NCBI GenBank assembly: GCA_900539185.1
Contig: UQBG01000007.1
Span: 54,671-118,670 of the forward strand
Length of the DNA stretch: 64,000 bases
From: an uncultured Clostridium sp.
GTDB lineage: Bacteria; Bacillota; Clostridia; Lachnospirales; Lachnospiraceae
Direction: 5' to 3'
Shown here: piece after piece, positions 34,777-44,583 of the stretch
How positions within the stretch are numbered: position 1 is the first letter of the stretch
Layout: the number at the start of each line of letters is the position of its first letter
Notes under the pieces: generated by a model
Databases searched by the model: none
What the model was told of the DNA's origin: nothing
What the model saw: the letters and a program-made list of their open reading frames with translations, nothing else
Position numbers and translations under genes: made by a program

Positions 34777-36009
34777 ATGGAATCACTGAACGCCAAAATA
34801 ACCGAATATACAACGTTATTAAACTATCTGTTTAATATCAATAACATACCGGTCTGTCTGATTCAGGAAGATAAAATCCTTTTACAGATTCCGGCATCCA
34901 GTGGGTTTCCTGCAAAGACGCGCGACTTTTTCCGGAGCCTGAAGAGCTATCACCAGAGCATCTCCTATCTTACAACGGCATATGATGCATACTATGGTTT
35001 GATTCAGGTCTCTGACTATCCGTTATATATATTTGTCGGTCCTTATTTCACAATACCGCTGACAAAGGAATCTATTCCCGGCGTTATTCAGACTATGGAA
35101 ACACCGGAGCAGGATGTGGAACGGGTACGGATCTTCCTGACCGGACTATCCTCCGGCCCTCTGCACCGCTTTCTCTCCTATCTGTCCTGTCTGAATTATA
35201 CCATCAATCAAGAACTGGTTCCGATCGAAAGTATCGAGTGCAATCCGCCGAGTGTTCAGCCGATTCCGTCGATTCAGGCAGCCTATACCAATACTTCTTA
35301 TGAATCCAGAGAAAACGCACAGTTCCATAATACCTACTTATATGAAATGCAGCGTCTGGATCTCATTGCAAGCGGAAACATAGAGGAACTCAAAAAAACA
35401 CTCGCCACTCCCCTTCCGGGCCGTCACGGTGTCATCGCCAGCAACGGTCTCCGACAGGCAAAGAATATCTTCATTGCTGCCTGCACCATGTATACCCGGG
35501 CGGCTATCGCAGGCGGTCTCGATATCGAAGAAGCCTATAACCTCAGTGATGTTTACATCCAAGCCAGTGAGGGCTACTCCAGTATCGCAGATGTGGAACG
35601 TCTGCTCCAAAAGATGCCGTTAGACTTTGCAGAACGGGTCGAGCGCGAAGTCAAGTTTAAGGATGTATCCCAGCCGATCATCTCAGCGATTCACTATATT
35701 AAAGAAAATGTCAACCAGCCGCTACAGGCAGAGGATGTCGCTGCCCAGATCAATCTGAGTACCTCCTACTTTCTGAAACGGTTTAAAACCGAAACCGGTA
35801 TGGGCGTATCCGAGTTTATAACCAAAACAAAGATCGAGGAGGCCTGTATCCTGTTATCCTATACCGATAAATCTCTGACCGAAATCAGTAACTATCTATA
35901 CTTCTCCAGCCAGAGTTATTTCCAGAACGTATTCAAAAAAGTTATGGGAGTCACTCCCGGAAACTATCGGAATAAAAAACATACTCCGGCATTTCTTAAC
36001 CGGACCTGA
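34777..36009 (+). CDS. AraC family regulator with long N-terminal domain
   Basis: A 410-residue regulator. The C-terminal 100 residues form the DNA-binding domain: DVAAQINLSTSYFLKRFKTE as the first helix-turn-helix and ISNYLYFSSQSYFQNVFKKV as the second. The roughly 300-residue N-terminal part has no membrane segment and no recognised domain. I start at ATG 34777 with AAAGGAAG 6 bases upstream; the open frame begins 43 codons earlier but those have no ribosome site. It overlaps the convergent DUF2974 gene by 14 bases. Target and ligand are unknown. Confidence 0.8.
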   Translation: MESLNAKITEYTTLLNYLFNINNIPVCLIQEDKILLQIPASSGFPAKTRDFFRSLKSYHQSISYLTTAYDAYYGLIQVSDYPLYIFVGPYFTIPLTKESIPGVIQTMETPEQDVERVRIFLTGLSSGPLHRFLSYLSCLNYTINQELVPIESIECNPPSVQPIPSIQAAYTNTSYESRENAQFHNTYLYEMQRLDLIASGNIEELKKTLATPLPGRHGVIASNGLRQAKNIFIAACTMYTRAAIAGGLDIEEAYNLSDVYIQASEGYSSIADVERLLQKMPLDFAERVEREVKFKDVSQPIISAIHYIKENVNQPLQAEDVAAQINLSTSYFLKRFKTETGMGVSEFITKTKIEEACILLSYTDKSLTEISNYLYFSSQSYFQNVFKKVMGVTPGNYRNKKHTPAFLNRT

Positions 36010-37102
36010 CACGTCCGGTTATTATTTTCTGAAATTCATGAAGCATCTGGCGCCCGGCTTTCTTTACCATCCCGTAGCACTCCTGATTCTCCCGCAGCTT
36101 TCCCCGCACCAGCCAGAGCTTCTTCTTCCATTGATTCTTCCCCAGATCATTCAGAGTCTCAATCTGAGAATCCTCCATTGCCTGAAATACTGCTTCTACT
36201 ACCTGTTTTCGCTCCTCCAGTGTCAGCCCGTATACCCAGTCATGAACCATCTGATTAATCCGTTGTCCTGTCTTCTGCTCGCGTGGCATATAGACAAACT
36301 GATCTCCCAAAATTCTCCAGTTCACCGGATCGTGTTGCTGCAAGCCCTGCCCCATACTGCTGACCACCTGATAGTTTTCATCCTGTTCCAACAGCATACC
36401 GATCACCGAATCCGTCGGCACATACTTTCGAATCCGATCCGCTATCTTCCCATATCGCTCACTGTTCAGCATCCTTTGAGAAAAGCCGGGACCATCAAAG
36501 TTATAAATCTTCCGAATCCGCTTCTGAACAGCGGGTCTTGCATTGGCGGCTGCATAGACAGCCAGATTCCCGCCTTTCGAGTGTCCTCCCAGCCACAGTT
36601 CTCCACGGCATCGCTCTCCCACATAGTTTAAGTAGTCCACCGCCTTCTGTTGTGCCGGCACCATCTCATAGCTCATACGGAAGTTCTCCCGCCATCCTAT
36701 GATCGTATCATCTGTTCCCCGGAATGCAATGTAGTACTTCTGATCCGGAAGCTGCATACACATCGCACTAAACTGACTGCCTACCTGACTGTTGACAGAA
36801 TTCTGATAATACATCAGCGGAATATCTCGAAATCGATTCGTCTCTGCCATTCGTCTCATAGAAAACGGTGCCATCTTTATCAAAGAAAATCGTTCCAACT
36901 GCTCCCGTTCCCGATTCTGCTCCCAATATTTTTCAGAAGCCCGCCAAAGCGGCATCTGCTCCGGTTCCCAGGGAGACGGTAAGATCGTATCAAACGCTAC
37001 ATAGGACAAGTTGGAAAAAATCAAACTGTCGACATCGTTGATCGGACTGTCCCGAAAAGAAAGATCGCCTCTCCAGTTCAGATAATCCATTAGATTTGCC
37101 AT
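35996..37102 (-). CDS. DUF2974 (Mbeg1-like) alpha/beta hydrolase
   Basis: A 368-residue protein of the DUF2974 family, lipase-like alpha/beta hydrolases common in Firmicutes. The start MANLMDYLNWRGDLSF and the segments YIAFRGTDDTIIGWREN near residue 130 and LWLGGHSKGGNLAVYAAA near 173 are typical; the serine of GHSKGG is the presumed nucleophile and the DSVIGMLLEQDE region supplies candidate acids. No signal peptide is seen. The substrate is unknown. It is a single-gene unit. Confidence 0.85.
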   Translation of the reverse strand: MANLMDYLNWRGDLSFRDSPINDVDSLIFSNLSYVAFDTILPSPWEPEQMPLWRASEKYWEQNREREQLERFSLIKMAPFSMRRMAETNRFRDIPLMYYQNSVNSQVGSQFSAMCMQLPDQKYYIAFRGTDDTIIGWRENFRMSYEMVPAQQKAVDYLNYVGERCRGELWLGGHSKGGNLAVYAAANARPAVQKRIRKIYNFDGPGFSQRMLNSERYGKIADRIRKYVPTDSVIGMLLEQDENYQVVSSMGQGLQQHDPVNWRILGDQFVYMPREQKTGQRINQMVHDWVYGLTLEERKQVVEAVFQAMEDSQIETLNDLGKNQWKKKLWLVRGKLRENQECYGMVKKAGRQMLHEFQKIITGRVRSG

Positions 37103-37283
37103 ACCAATCCCTCCTGCTTTTTGCAGTATTTTATTACTAGTATGCTTTCATTTTTTCTTTTTTAGACGGTTTTTCTTTAGAATTTTATCATTTTTTGAAC
37201 ACAGAATGAACACACTTATTTCTTATATTAAATCTTGTAAGAGCAATTCATATATTTGAATCCTCTCTCCCCCCTCATTATTA

Positions 37284-37322
37284 AAAAGGCTGACACCTCA
37301 ATATGAAGTGTCAGTCTTTTTT
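37284..37322 (-). terminator. Terminator of the sulfation operon
   Basis: AAAGGCTGACACCTC and GAAGTGTCAGTCTTT form a long stem with G-U pairs around an ATAT loop. On the minus strand it follows the acyl-CoA ligase stop by 14 bases and is followed by a T-run. Confidence 0.75.
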
Positions 37323-37335
37323 CTCTTATTCCGGA

Positions 37336-38970
37336 TCAACTCTTATTCTGTTCTGCTACCAGCCACTCTGCTCCGTACATCTTCCGTAGCTTTGGTTTCT
37401 CGATCTTGCCCGTCGGATTTCTCGGAATATCTGCGAAAATCACCTTCTTCGGCCGCTTATACCGCGGAAGCTTCAGACAGAACTCATTCATCTCTTCCTC
37501 CGAGCACTCGTAGCCTTCTTTTACTTCTATAATAGCAGCCGTAATCTCGCCCAGACGCTTATCCGGCAAACCGATGACTGCCACATCCTTTACTGCCGCA
37601 TGCGTGCGGATAAAGTCTTCGATCTGAACCGGATAGATATTCTCTCCGCCACTGATGATAACATCCTTCTTCCGGTCTACCAGGAATATAAATCCATCCT
37701 CATCCTGCATCGCCATATCTCCGGTATACAGCCAGTCCCCCTTCAGAATCTCTGCAGTTGCTTCCGGATTCTTATAATAACAGGTCATAACACCCGGACC
37801 CTTTACACAAAGCTCGCCTACCTGTCCGCGAACCACCGGCTGGCCATCTTCGCCTACGATCTTTACTTCCCAGCCATATCCCGGAACCCCGATCGCACCT
37901 ACCTTATGAAGATTATCGACACCTAAGTGTACACAGCCCGGTCCGATTGACTCTGACAGACCATAGTTTGTATCATACTTATGATGCGGAAAATATGCCA
38001 TCCAACGCTTGATCAGACTCGGCGGTACCGGCTGTGCTCCTATATGCATCAGTCGCAACTGATCCAAATGATAGTCTGAAAGCTTCACATCTCCTCGATC
38101 CAATGCATCTAAGATGTCCTGTGCCCATGGCACCAGCAGCCACACGATCGTACAGCGTTCCTTAGATATCGCATCCAATATAAACTCCGGCTTCGTTCCC
38201 TTTAACAACACTGCCTTTCCACCCGATATCAGGCTTCCGAACCAGTGCATCTTTGCACCCGTATGATAGAGTGGTGGTATACATAGGAATACGTCTTCCT
38301 TTGTCTGACCATGATGATTCTGCTCTACTCTGGCAGCATGCATAAGACTTATATGATTATGTAAGATCGCCTTCGGGAATCCGGTTGTTCCGGATGAAAA
38401 GTAAATCGCTGCATTATCCTCATCCCGAATCTCGATATCCGGCTTTCGGCTGGAACAGTTTGCCGACAGACTGTTATAGTCTTCCGCAAAACTTGGGCAG
38501 TTCTCCCCGACATAGAACAACAGACGATTCTTACTGATCTCTTCTGCAATCTCCTCAACACGTCCGATAAACTCCGGTCCAAATACCAGAATATCTACAT
38601 CCGCCAGATCCAGACAATACTGAATCTCATCCGATGCGTACCGGAAGTTCAAAGGTACCGCTAATGCACCTGTCTTCAGGATACCAAAGTATATCGGCAG
38701 CCACTCCAGGCAGTTCATTAATAAAATTCCTACTTTATCATCCTTCTTGATTCCTCTGCTTAACAGAAGATTCGCAAATCGGTTTGCTTTCTCGTCAAAC
38801 ACACTCCACGTAATTTCTCTCCGATAATGCTCCAGAGGATTCGGCTCCATCAGTTCATATTCCTTCCAGGTTACCCTGCGGCGTTCCTTAATCTCCGGAT
38901 TTATCTCCACTAAAGCAATATCATGTGGATACTCCTGTGCATTTCGTTCCAATAGCTGTGTAATCGGCAT
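37336..38970 (-). CDS. Acyl-CoA synthetase-like AMP-binding enzyme
   Basis: A 544-residue adenylate-forming enzyme. The P-loop is YFSSGTTGFPKAIL near residue 195; GLSESIGPG, the YTGDMAMQDEDGF hinge motif, KDVIISGGENIYP and the C-terminal catalytic lysine in RNPTGKIEKPKL are all present. It would activate a carboxylic acid as acyl-AMP and then as CoA thioester in the cytoplasm. The acid is unknown; fatty, aromatic and bile-type acids are all within the family. It is the last gene of the cysD-cysNC-chrA-sulfotransferase operon, 59 bases after the sulfotransferase, so its product may be a substrate or precursor for sulfation. Confidence 0.85.
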   Translation of the reverse strand: MPITQLLERNAQEYPHDIALVEINPEIKERRRVTWKEYELMEPNPLEHYRREITWSVFDEKANRFANLLLSRGIKKDDKVGILLMNCLEWLPIYFGILKTGALAVPLNFRYASDEIQYCLDLADVDILVFGPEFIGRVEEIAEEISKNRLLFYVGENCPSFAEDYNSLSANCSSRKPDIEIRDEDNAAIYFSSGTTGFPKAILHNHISLMHAARVEQNHHGQTKEDVFLCIPPLYHTGAKMHWFGSLISGGKAVLLKGTKPEFILDAISKERCTIVWLLVPWAQDILDALDRGDVKLSDYHLDQLRLMHIGAQPVPPSLIKRWMAYFPHHKYDTNYGLSESIGPGCVHLGVDNLHKVGAIGVPGYGWEVKIVGEDGQPVVRGQVGELCVKGPGVMTCYYKNPEATAEILKGDWLYTGDMAMQDEDGFIFLVDRKKDVIISGGENIYPVQIEDFIRTHAAVKDVAVIGLPDKRLGEITAAIIEVKEGYECSEEEMNEFCLKLPRYKRPKKVIFADIPRNPTGKIEKPKLRKMYGAEWLVAEQNKS

Positions 38971-39029
38971 TTTTTCTTCCTCCTAAATCTTCTGCCATTT
39001 TACCACATTAAAGCAGAGAAGTAAACCTC

Positions 39030-40181
39030 TTACTTGCCGACCTCATCTGTATTTTTTTCTACCGTCTCCGGCTGAATCATCTCATATCCGTATCGTTCAA
39101 AGTAAAAGCCCAATCTGGCATTTACCTTTTCGATCAACTCCGGCGCATAGTCATACTGATTGGTCTTATAGTCCTTCATACCATCCATGTATTCCTTGAA
39201 ATACGGATATGCCTTGTCGTATCCACCGATACCCAGCTGCTTATAGATCTTCTCCAGATATTCTTCCTGATGTTCGATAAAGTCCTCATAACGAATCTCG
39301 ATCTTATCACTATCCGGGATGCGATCCAGATCCCGGAATGCCCGGCGATATACCCGCTCAAAAATCAGGCAGACTCTGTCCAGAAGATACTGGTCACTTA
39401 CACTTTCTGACAGTGCATATTTATCCATCTCGATACGGAACATATTCAGTGCAGACCGTATAACGGTATATGGATTCCGATAGATATTAATAAACTTTGC
39501 CTTCGGATATGCCCGCTTCAAAAATGCGATTCGTGCGGTATTGTCCGGGCTCTTCAACAGAAGCTGTTTACCGCCCTTCATAAATGTCACTTTCTTTAAC
39601 ATATAATTATAGATATGATAGAACCTTCTCCGATCCTTTCTCGGCAGAGCATCCACAAAGATCGTATCTACATATTTCGTTCCCTTTCCATGATCCGGAA
39701 ATGCCATCATATGGCTGACCGCCAGATCTGTCAGATTTGGCAGAGCATGTGCCTCTTCCATCGGAAGATCAATCTCAAACTCCAGATTGTCCATTGCTCT
39801 GGCCCCCCTCAGACCATTCTTTGCCAATGCGGTCAACGGCTTCCGTAGCAGAATACTATTTCCAAAGGTGATCGTGCTCACCGGATCAAACCATCCGAAC
39901 TGCGGATCTCTGGTCAGCAGATTTTGTAAATAGGTCGTTCCGCTTCTCCAAAATCCCACCACATAGATCGGATCTTTTTTTATCTTTGTCATATGGATCG
40001 GTACCCAGAACAGTAGATACTCCAGATAGGCAAGCGGACTTAATACCGCACTCTCTGCTGTAATCACTGCAGCCTGCGGCCAATACTGCTTATCAATCTT
40101 ATTATCCTTCAGCAGCTTCAGCCATACATCCATACGAACGCCGGACAACATATGTCCAAAATCAATCGGTCTCTTTTCCAT
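39030..40181 (-). CDS. PAPS-dependent sulfotransferase
   Basis: A 383-residue sulfotransferase of the Sulfotransfer_3 type. The 5'-phosphosulfate loop is VGFWRSGTTYLQNLLT near residue 75, and the 3'-phosphate site is FINIYRNPYTVIRSALNMF near 233; the segment MEEAHALPNL near 150 supplies a candidate catalytic histidine or glutamate. It would transfer the sulfuryl group from PAPS to a hydroxyl of an unknown acceptor. No signal peptide is apparent, although a hydrophobic stretch (SPLAYLEYLLFWVP) precedes the P-loop and may touch the membrane. PAPS would come from the CysD-CysNC genes just upstream in the same operon. Confidence 0.85.
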   Translation of the reverse strand: MEKRPIDFGHMLSGVRMDVWLKLLKDNKIDKQYWPQAAVITAESAVLSPLAYLEYLLFWVPIHMTKIKKDPIYVVGFWRSGTTYLQNLLTRDPQFGWFDPVSTITFGNSILLRKPLTALAKNGLRGARAMDNLEFEIDLPMEEAHALPNLTDLAVSHMMAFPDHGKGTKYVDTIFVDALPRKDRRRFYHIYNYMLKKVTFMKGGKQLLLKSPDNTARIAFLKRAYPKAKFINIYRNPYTVIRSALNMFRIEMDKYALSESVSDQYLLDRVCLIFERVYRRAFRDLDRIPDSDKIEIRYEDFIEHQEEYLEKIYKQLGIGGYDKAYPYFKEYMDGMKDYKTNQYDYAPELIEKVNARLGFYFERYGYEMIQPETVEKNTDEVGK

Positions 40182-40206
40182 TTCTTCTTTCTCCTTCTCT
40201 TTTTAT

Positions 40207-41655
40207 CTATCCAAATACACTAAATGCATTACATGCTACCATCGATACTGCTATCGATGCCAACACCTGCCATACCATATGTACCTTCTTTTTCTGCATC
40301 ACATATACCATGATTCCGATACCGATCATAAGAATCATAACACTGCCCCAGCCCCAGCCGGCATTATCCTCGATGGTACAGTTCGTGCCATAAAGTGACA
40401 CGCCAACACTGATCAGCAGTCCCGATACGATCGGACGGATCAAATCATTTAAAGCACGAAAGACAGACATTTCCTTCCATTTATCACACAGAATCTTCGC
40501 CACTCCGAATACGGCACAGGAGGTCGCCGTTGCGCTTCCAAATCCGGCCAATGCCACACAGATACCACCGAATACGGTGCCTGTATGATCCAGCCCCCAT
40601 ACATATCCGATTCCGCTTAATACCTTGCATAAAATAGAACCCGGCAGTATATTCGCCATCGTCACCACCGCTCCATAGAACTCATCGGTGGAAATCATTC
40701 CCGTATCCACAAACAAGCCCTGTGCAACAGACAGGTAGGCATCCCCTCCGCCAAAGGACATCAATGCCGATAATGCTCCCTGCCCTACAAACAATGCGGA
40801 ATTTATGTCCTGTAACAGTGCCGGAATACAACACACAATCAAAAAGAGAAGCCACAATAAAATCTCAAGTCCGATTGCACGAAATTCATGTTTCTCCACA
40901 TGTTCTTTCGCCCGAAAGTTCATACACAGTCTCACAACAGCCAGTGTACCCATCACGCCTACCAGCACCCAGGAAAACTCCGGCCAATATAGAATATGAG
41001 ACTTTCCACGTGCCAGCAGAAACAGAAATGCAATCCCGCCGGAAATCACTGTCCACCAAGACTTAAAGTTTCCTTCCGTACATATGATTACAAAAAATGC
41101 CACGATAAATATCTCTACGGTCGATACTCCAAATATCGGTGTATCCTGTATCCCACATAATTTAAAAAACTTCTGTTCTCCGCTAAACAACCAGACCAGC
41201 AACATGACGATCGCCGCCTGTATCATACCACCCCGATTATTCTGAGCCTTTTTCAGAGTTGAGATAATATACTGAATCAGCACCATGATAATATAAGCTG
41301 TAATGCCAACAGACGCATAATAAATCTGCCAGGTCAAGCGTGGCCCCACCATGGATGCAAATACCAGAAGCAACGTCGTAAGAAACGCTCCCGGCAATGC
41401 CATAGCCGCCGCACCTGCAAACATCCCCGGAATTCCACAGGTCTTCTTACCGATTCCCGCCGCGATCTCCACCGGAAGTGCTCCCGGTGTTATACTGGCC
41501 GCTACCACTCCGCTATCCAGTTCTTCCTCCGTGATCAGCTTCTTCTCCTGAACAGCTTCCCGCTGCAGTACCGGAATCAGGGCACTTCCTCCGCCAAATC
41601 CGATGCAGCCCACCTTCAGCATCGTCGTGATCAACGTTACAAATCGACTGCTCAT
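40207..41655 (-). CDS. ChrA-family transporter, two fused domains; probable sulfate importer
   Basis: A 482-residue membrane protein with two CHR domains: the first begins MLKVGCIGFGGGSALIPVLQ with ITPGALPVEIAAGIG, the second near residue 285 with GALSALMSFGGGDAYLSVAQ and TMANILPGSILCKVLSGIG. ChrA family members are named for chromate efflux, but chromate mimics sulfate and several members sit in sulfur operons. Here the gene lies 8 bases after cysNC and 25 before the sulfotransferase, so sulfate uptake is more plausible than metal resistance. Direction and substrate are inferred from this context, not shown. Confidence 0.75.
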   Translation of the reverse strand: MSSRFVTLITTMLKVGCIGFGGGSALIPVLQREAVQEKKLITEEELDSGVVAASITPGALPVEIAAGIGKKTCGIPGMFAGAAAMALPGAFLTTLLLVFASMVGPRLTWQIYYASVGITAYIIMVLIQYIISTLKKAQNNRGGMIQAAIVMLLVWLFSGEQKFFKLCGIQDTPIFGVSTVEIFIVAFFVIICTEGNFKSWWTVISGGIAFLFLLARGKSHILYWPEFSWVLVGVMGTLAVVRLCMNFRAKEHVEKHEFRAIGLEILLWLLFLIVCCIPALLQDINSALFVGQGALSALMSFGGGDAYLSVAQGLFVDTGMISTDEFYGAVVTMANILPGSILCKVLSGIGYVWGLDHTGTVFGGICVALAGFGSATATSCAVFGVAKILCDKWKEMSVFRALNDLIRPIVSGLLISVGVSLYGTNCTIEDNAGWGWGSVMILMIGIGIMVYVMQKKKVHMVWQVLASIAVSMVACNAFSVFG

Positions 41656-41663
41656 AGTCTCCC

Positions 41664-43484
41664 CTATCGAGCCTCCAAATAATTCATAATCTCATCCACT
41701 GCTTCTTCTACCGACATCTGAGCCGTATCCAGCTGCAGTTCGGCTGCCACAGGTGGTTCATACGGACTGGAAACACCTGTAAACACCGGAATTTCACCTG
41801 TTCGAGCCTTTTTATAGAGTCCCTTTACATCCCGCTTCTCACATTCTTCCAAGGAAGTACTTACATATATTTCCACAAAATCCTCACCAATAATACTTCT
41901 GGCCAACTCCCGATCCTGCCGGAATGGTGAGATAAAGGACGTCAGCACAATCAAACCGGCATCATTCATCAGCTTTGATACCTCTGCAATCCTACGGATA
42001 TTCTCCGTCCGGTCTTCGTCGGAAAAGCCCAGATCTCGATTCAGTCCCATACGGATGTTGTCTCCATCCAACAGCATTGTATGCCGCCCTTCCGCTGCCA
42101 GCCGAATCTCCAGTGCGTTTGCCAGTGTAGACTTTCCCGCACCGGACAGTCCTGTAAACCACAAGGTCTTCGCCTTCTGTCCCATCCGGCGTTCCCGAAG
42201 CTCCTTTGTGACATCTGAATCCTGCCAGGTCAGATTCTCGAAATGCTTCAATGCCTTCTCGATAACACCGCAGGCAGATGTCATATGGGTAATTCGGTCA
42301 ATCAATATCAGCCCGCCAAGGCTTTCACTTTTTTCAAACCGTTCAAACACAATCTTTTCCGTTGTCAAAATGCTGCAAACAACGATTCCGTTCTTCTCAA
42401 CCTGCGACACCGGTATCTGTTCTCCGGTATTTACATCGATCTTATACTCGATCTTCACCACTCTGGCCGGTATCTTCTTCGTTCCCAGCTTCATCATATA
42501 CTCTTTGCCTTCTACCAGTGGAACATCATCCATCCAAAGCATCGTCACCCGGAACATATTACCCACCTCCGGTGCCTGTCCTTTGGCTATGACGCATCCG
42601 CGTGAGCAGTCGATCTCTTTATCTAAACATATCGTCACCGGCTGTCCCTTCACAACCTCTTCCGTATCTTCACCGGATGCTAACAGTCTGGATACCGCTG
42701 CCTGTTCTCCGCTCGGATATACCGTTATCACATCTCCAACCCGGAGACTGCCTGCCTCAACCTGTCCCTGAAAGCCCCGGAATGTATGATTCGGTCTGCT
42801 TACACGCTGTACCGGCAGTACAAACTCCTCTGTTTCCTGTACCGGATTCAGTTCCAGCTCCTCCAGATAAGTAAGCAATGTCGGGCCCTGATACCAGTTC
42901 ATATTCTCCGATGGTGTCGTAATATTGTCTCCGACGGTCGCAGACACCGGTATAACCGTGACACTATGATGTGGGAAGTTCTCCATAAATGCTTCCAGTT
43001 CCTGCTTTATATTTTGGAAGACATCTTCCCTATAGTCTGCCAGATCCATTTTATTTACCGTAAATATAAAATCCCGAATTCCCATTAACGCACAGATTCT
43101 GGTATGTCGTCTGGTCTGTACCAGCACGCCCTTCGTAGCATCCAGCAGAATCACCGCCACATCCGCAAAAGAAGCTCCAACCGCCATATTTCTAGTATAC
43201 TCTTCATGTCCCGGCGTGTCTGCTACGATAAAGCTCCGCTTCGAGGTTGTAAAATACCGATATGCCACATCGATTGTGATTCCCTGCTCCCGCTCTGCCA
43301 TCAGTCCATCCAACAGCAGTGAATAGTCCAGACTGCCATCGGTACTTCCGACCTTACTCTCCAGCTCCAGTGCCCGCTTCTGGTCTGCAAACAACAGTTT
43401 GGAATCGTATAACATATGTCCGATTAATGTTGATTTACCATCATCCACACTTCCGCATGTGATAAACTTCAATAACTCTTTCAT
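41664..43484 (-). CDS. cysNC: Fused sulfate adenylyltransferase subunit 1 and APS kinase
   Basis: A 606-residue bifunctional enzyme. Residues about 1-420 are CysN, an EF-Tu-like GTPase: P-loop CGSVDDGKST, DTPGHEEYTRNMAVG, NKMDL and the ISV-type domain 2. Residues about 435-606 are CysC, APS kinase: WFTGLSGAGKSTLANALE, LLDGDNIRMGLNRDLGFS, and KKARTGEIPVFTGVSSPYE. With CysD it makes APS, and the kinase part then makes PAPS, so one protein delivers the activated sulfate. ATG 43484 lies 1 base after the cysD stop, implying tight coupling. Confidence 0.93.
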   Translation of the reverse strand: MKELLKFITCGSVDDGKSTLIGHMLYDSKLLFADQKRALELESKVGSTDGSLDYSLLLDGLMAEREQGITIDVAYRYFTTSKRSFIVADTPGHEEYTRNMAVGASFADVAVILLDATKGVLVQTRRHTRICALMGIRDFIFTVNKMDLADYREDVFQNIKQELEAFMENFPHHSVTVIPVSATVGDNITTPSENMNWYQGPTLLTYLEELELNPVQETEEFVLPVQRVSRPNHTFRGFQGQVEAGSLRVGDVITVYPSGEQAAVSRLLASGEDTEEVVKGQPVTICLDKEIDCSRGCVIAKGQAPEVGNMFRVTMLWMDDVPLVEGKEYMMKLGTKKIPARVVKIEYKIDVNTGEQIPVSQVEKNGIVVCSILTTEKIVFERFEKSESLGGLILIDRITHMTSACGVIEKALKHFENLTWQDSDVTKELRERRMGQKAKTLWFTGLSGAGKSTLANALEIRLAAEGRHTMLLDGDNIRMGLNRDLGFSDEDRTENIRRIAEVSKLMNDAGLIVLTSFISPFRQDRELARSIIGEDFVEIYVSTSLEECEKRDVKGLYKKARTGEIPVFTGVSSPYEPPVAAELQLDTAQMSVEEAVDEIMNYLEAR

Positions 43485-43485
43485 T

Positions 43486-44385
43486 CTAAAAATATCCTTC
43501 CCTTTTTCTACGTTCCATACTACCGGTTGCTTCATGATCGATCACTCGGCTGGTTCTCTCCGAGTTCACAGCTCCCAGTGTTTCCTCCACGATGGCTTCA
43601 AGTGTATCTGCATCTGACTCTACACCGCCGGTCAACGGATAACAGCCCAGCGTCCGGAAGCGTACCTTCTTCATCTGAACCTCTTCTCCGGGAAGTAACC
43701 GCATCCGGTCATCATCTACCATGATAATATTCCCGTCCCGATATACAACCGGTCGAACGGCTGCATAATAAAGGGAAACAATATCTATATTTTCTCTCAA
43801 TATGTACTGCCAGATATCATTCTCGGTCCAGTTTGATAATGGAAATACCCGAATACTTTCACCCTTATTGATCTGTGTGTTATACAGCTTCCACATCTCC
43901 GGGCGCTGATTCTTCGGATCCCATGCCTGCTCTGCATTTCGGAATGAGAAGATCCGTTCCTTTGCCCGGGACTTCTCCTCATCTCTTCTGCCTCCACCAA
44001 AAGCTGCGGTAAAGCCATACTTTGTCAACGCCTGCTTCAGTGCCTGTGTCTTCATGATATCTGTATAGGATGCACCATGATCAAACGGATTGATTCCGGC
44101 CTTCACCCCTTCTTCATTGGTATATACGATCATATCGATCCCTAATTCGGCCGCCTTTCGGTCCCGAAATTCTGTCATCTCTCTGAACTTCCATGTCGTA
44201 TCAATGTGCATGAACGGAAACGGCGGCTTCTCCGGATAAAATGCTTTCATCGCAAGATGAAGCATAACTGAGCTATCCTTTCCTATCGAATACAACATAA
44301 CCGGCTTTTCACATTCAGCAGCCACCTCGCGAATAATATATATGGCCTCTGCTTCCAGCTTATCCAAATGGGACAATGTCTTCAT
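43486..44385 (-). CDS. cysD: Sulfate adenylyltransferase subunit 2
   Basis: A 299-residue PP-loop enzyme that forms APS from ATP and sulfate. The start matches CysD proteins (LSHLDKLEAEAIYIIREVAA), followed by the PP-loop VMLYSIGKDSSVMLHLAMKAF, HIDTTWKFREM, AFGGGRRDEEKSRAKERIFSF and SNWTENDIWQYI. I start at ATG 44385 by alignment with known CysD; an ATG 10 codons upstream (44415) gives the alternative. It opens the five-gene operon and has a promoter with a TATAAT box about 60 bases upstream. Confidence 0.93.
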   Translation of the reverse strand: MKTLSHLDKLEAEAIYIIREVAAECEKPVMLYSIGKDSSVMLHLAMKAFYPEKPPFPFMHIDTTWKFREMTEFRDRKAAELGIDMIVYTNEEGVKAGINPFDHGASYTDIMKTQALKQALTKYGFTAAFGGGRRDEEKSRAKERIFSFRNAEQAWDPKNQRPEMWKLYNTQINKGESIRVFPLSNWTENDIWQYILRENIDIVSLYYAAVRPVVYRDGNIIMVDDDRMRLLPGEEVQMKKVRFRTLGCYPLTGGVESDADTLEAIVEETLGAVNSERTSRVIDHEATGSMERRKREGYF

Positions 44386-44442
44386 GAATCCGTACCTTTG
44401 AATCCTTTCTTTCATTAATCATTCACATCTTAAATCTCCATG

Positions 44443-44448
44443 ATTATA
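44443..44448 (-). promoter_or_regulatory. -10 box of the cysD operon promoter
   Basis: TATAAT on the minus strand 57 bases before the chosen cysD start, just after a terminator. I see no clear -35 match, so an activator may be needed. Confidence 0.5.
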
Positions 44449-44487
44449 ACACATATCGTAAGAAAAGAGAAATAAAATGGAAATAAA

Positions 44488-44530
44488 ATTCCCCAAACTC
44501 TGTCAATCCGTTCAACAGTGTTTGGGGAAC
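44488..44530 (-). terminator. Terminator after the TIGR00266 gene
   Basis: TTCCCCAAACTCTG and CAGTGTTTGGGGAA form a 14-bp stem with one mismatch, followed on the minus strand by a T-rich run. It separates the TIGR00266 gene from the cysD operon promoter. Confidence 0.75.
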
Positions 44531-44583
44531 TTCCTACTATTTTACTTTAAGTTCTTCTCATTCAGCCAATCCGCTGATCGCTC

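Noticed and set aside
42055..42771. 238-codon plus-strand frame
   Set aside because: Shadow of cysNC on the opposite strand.
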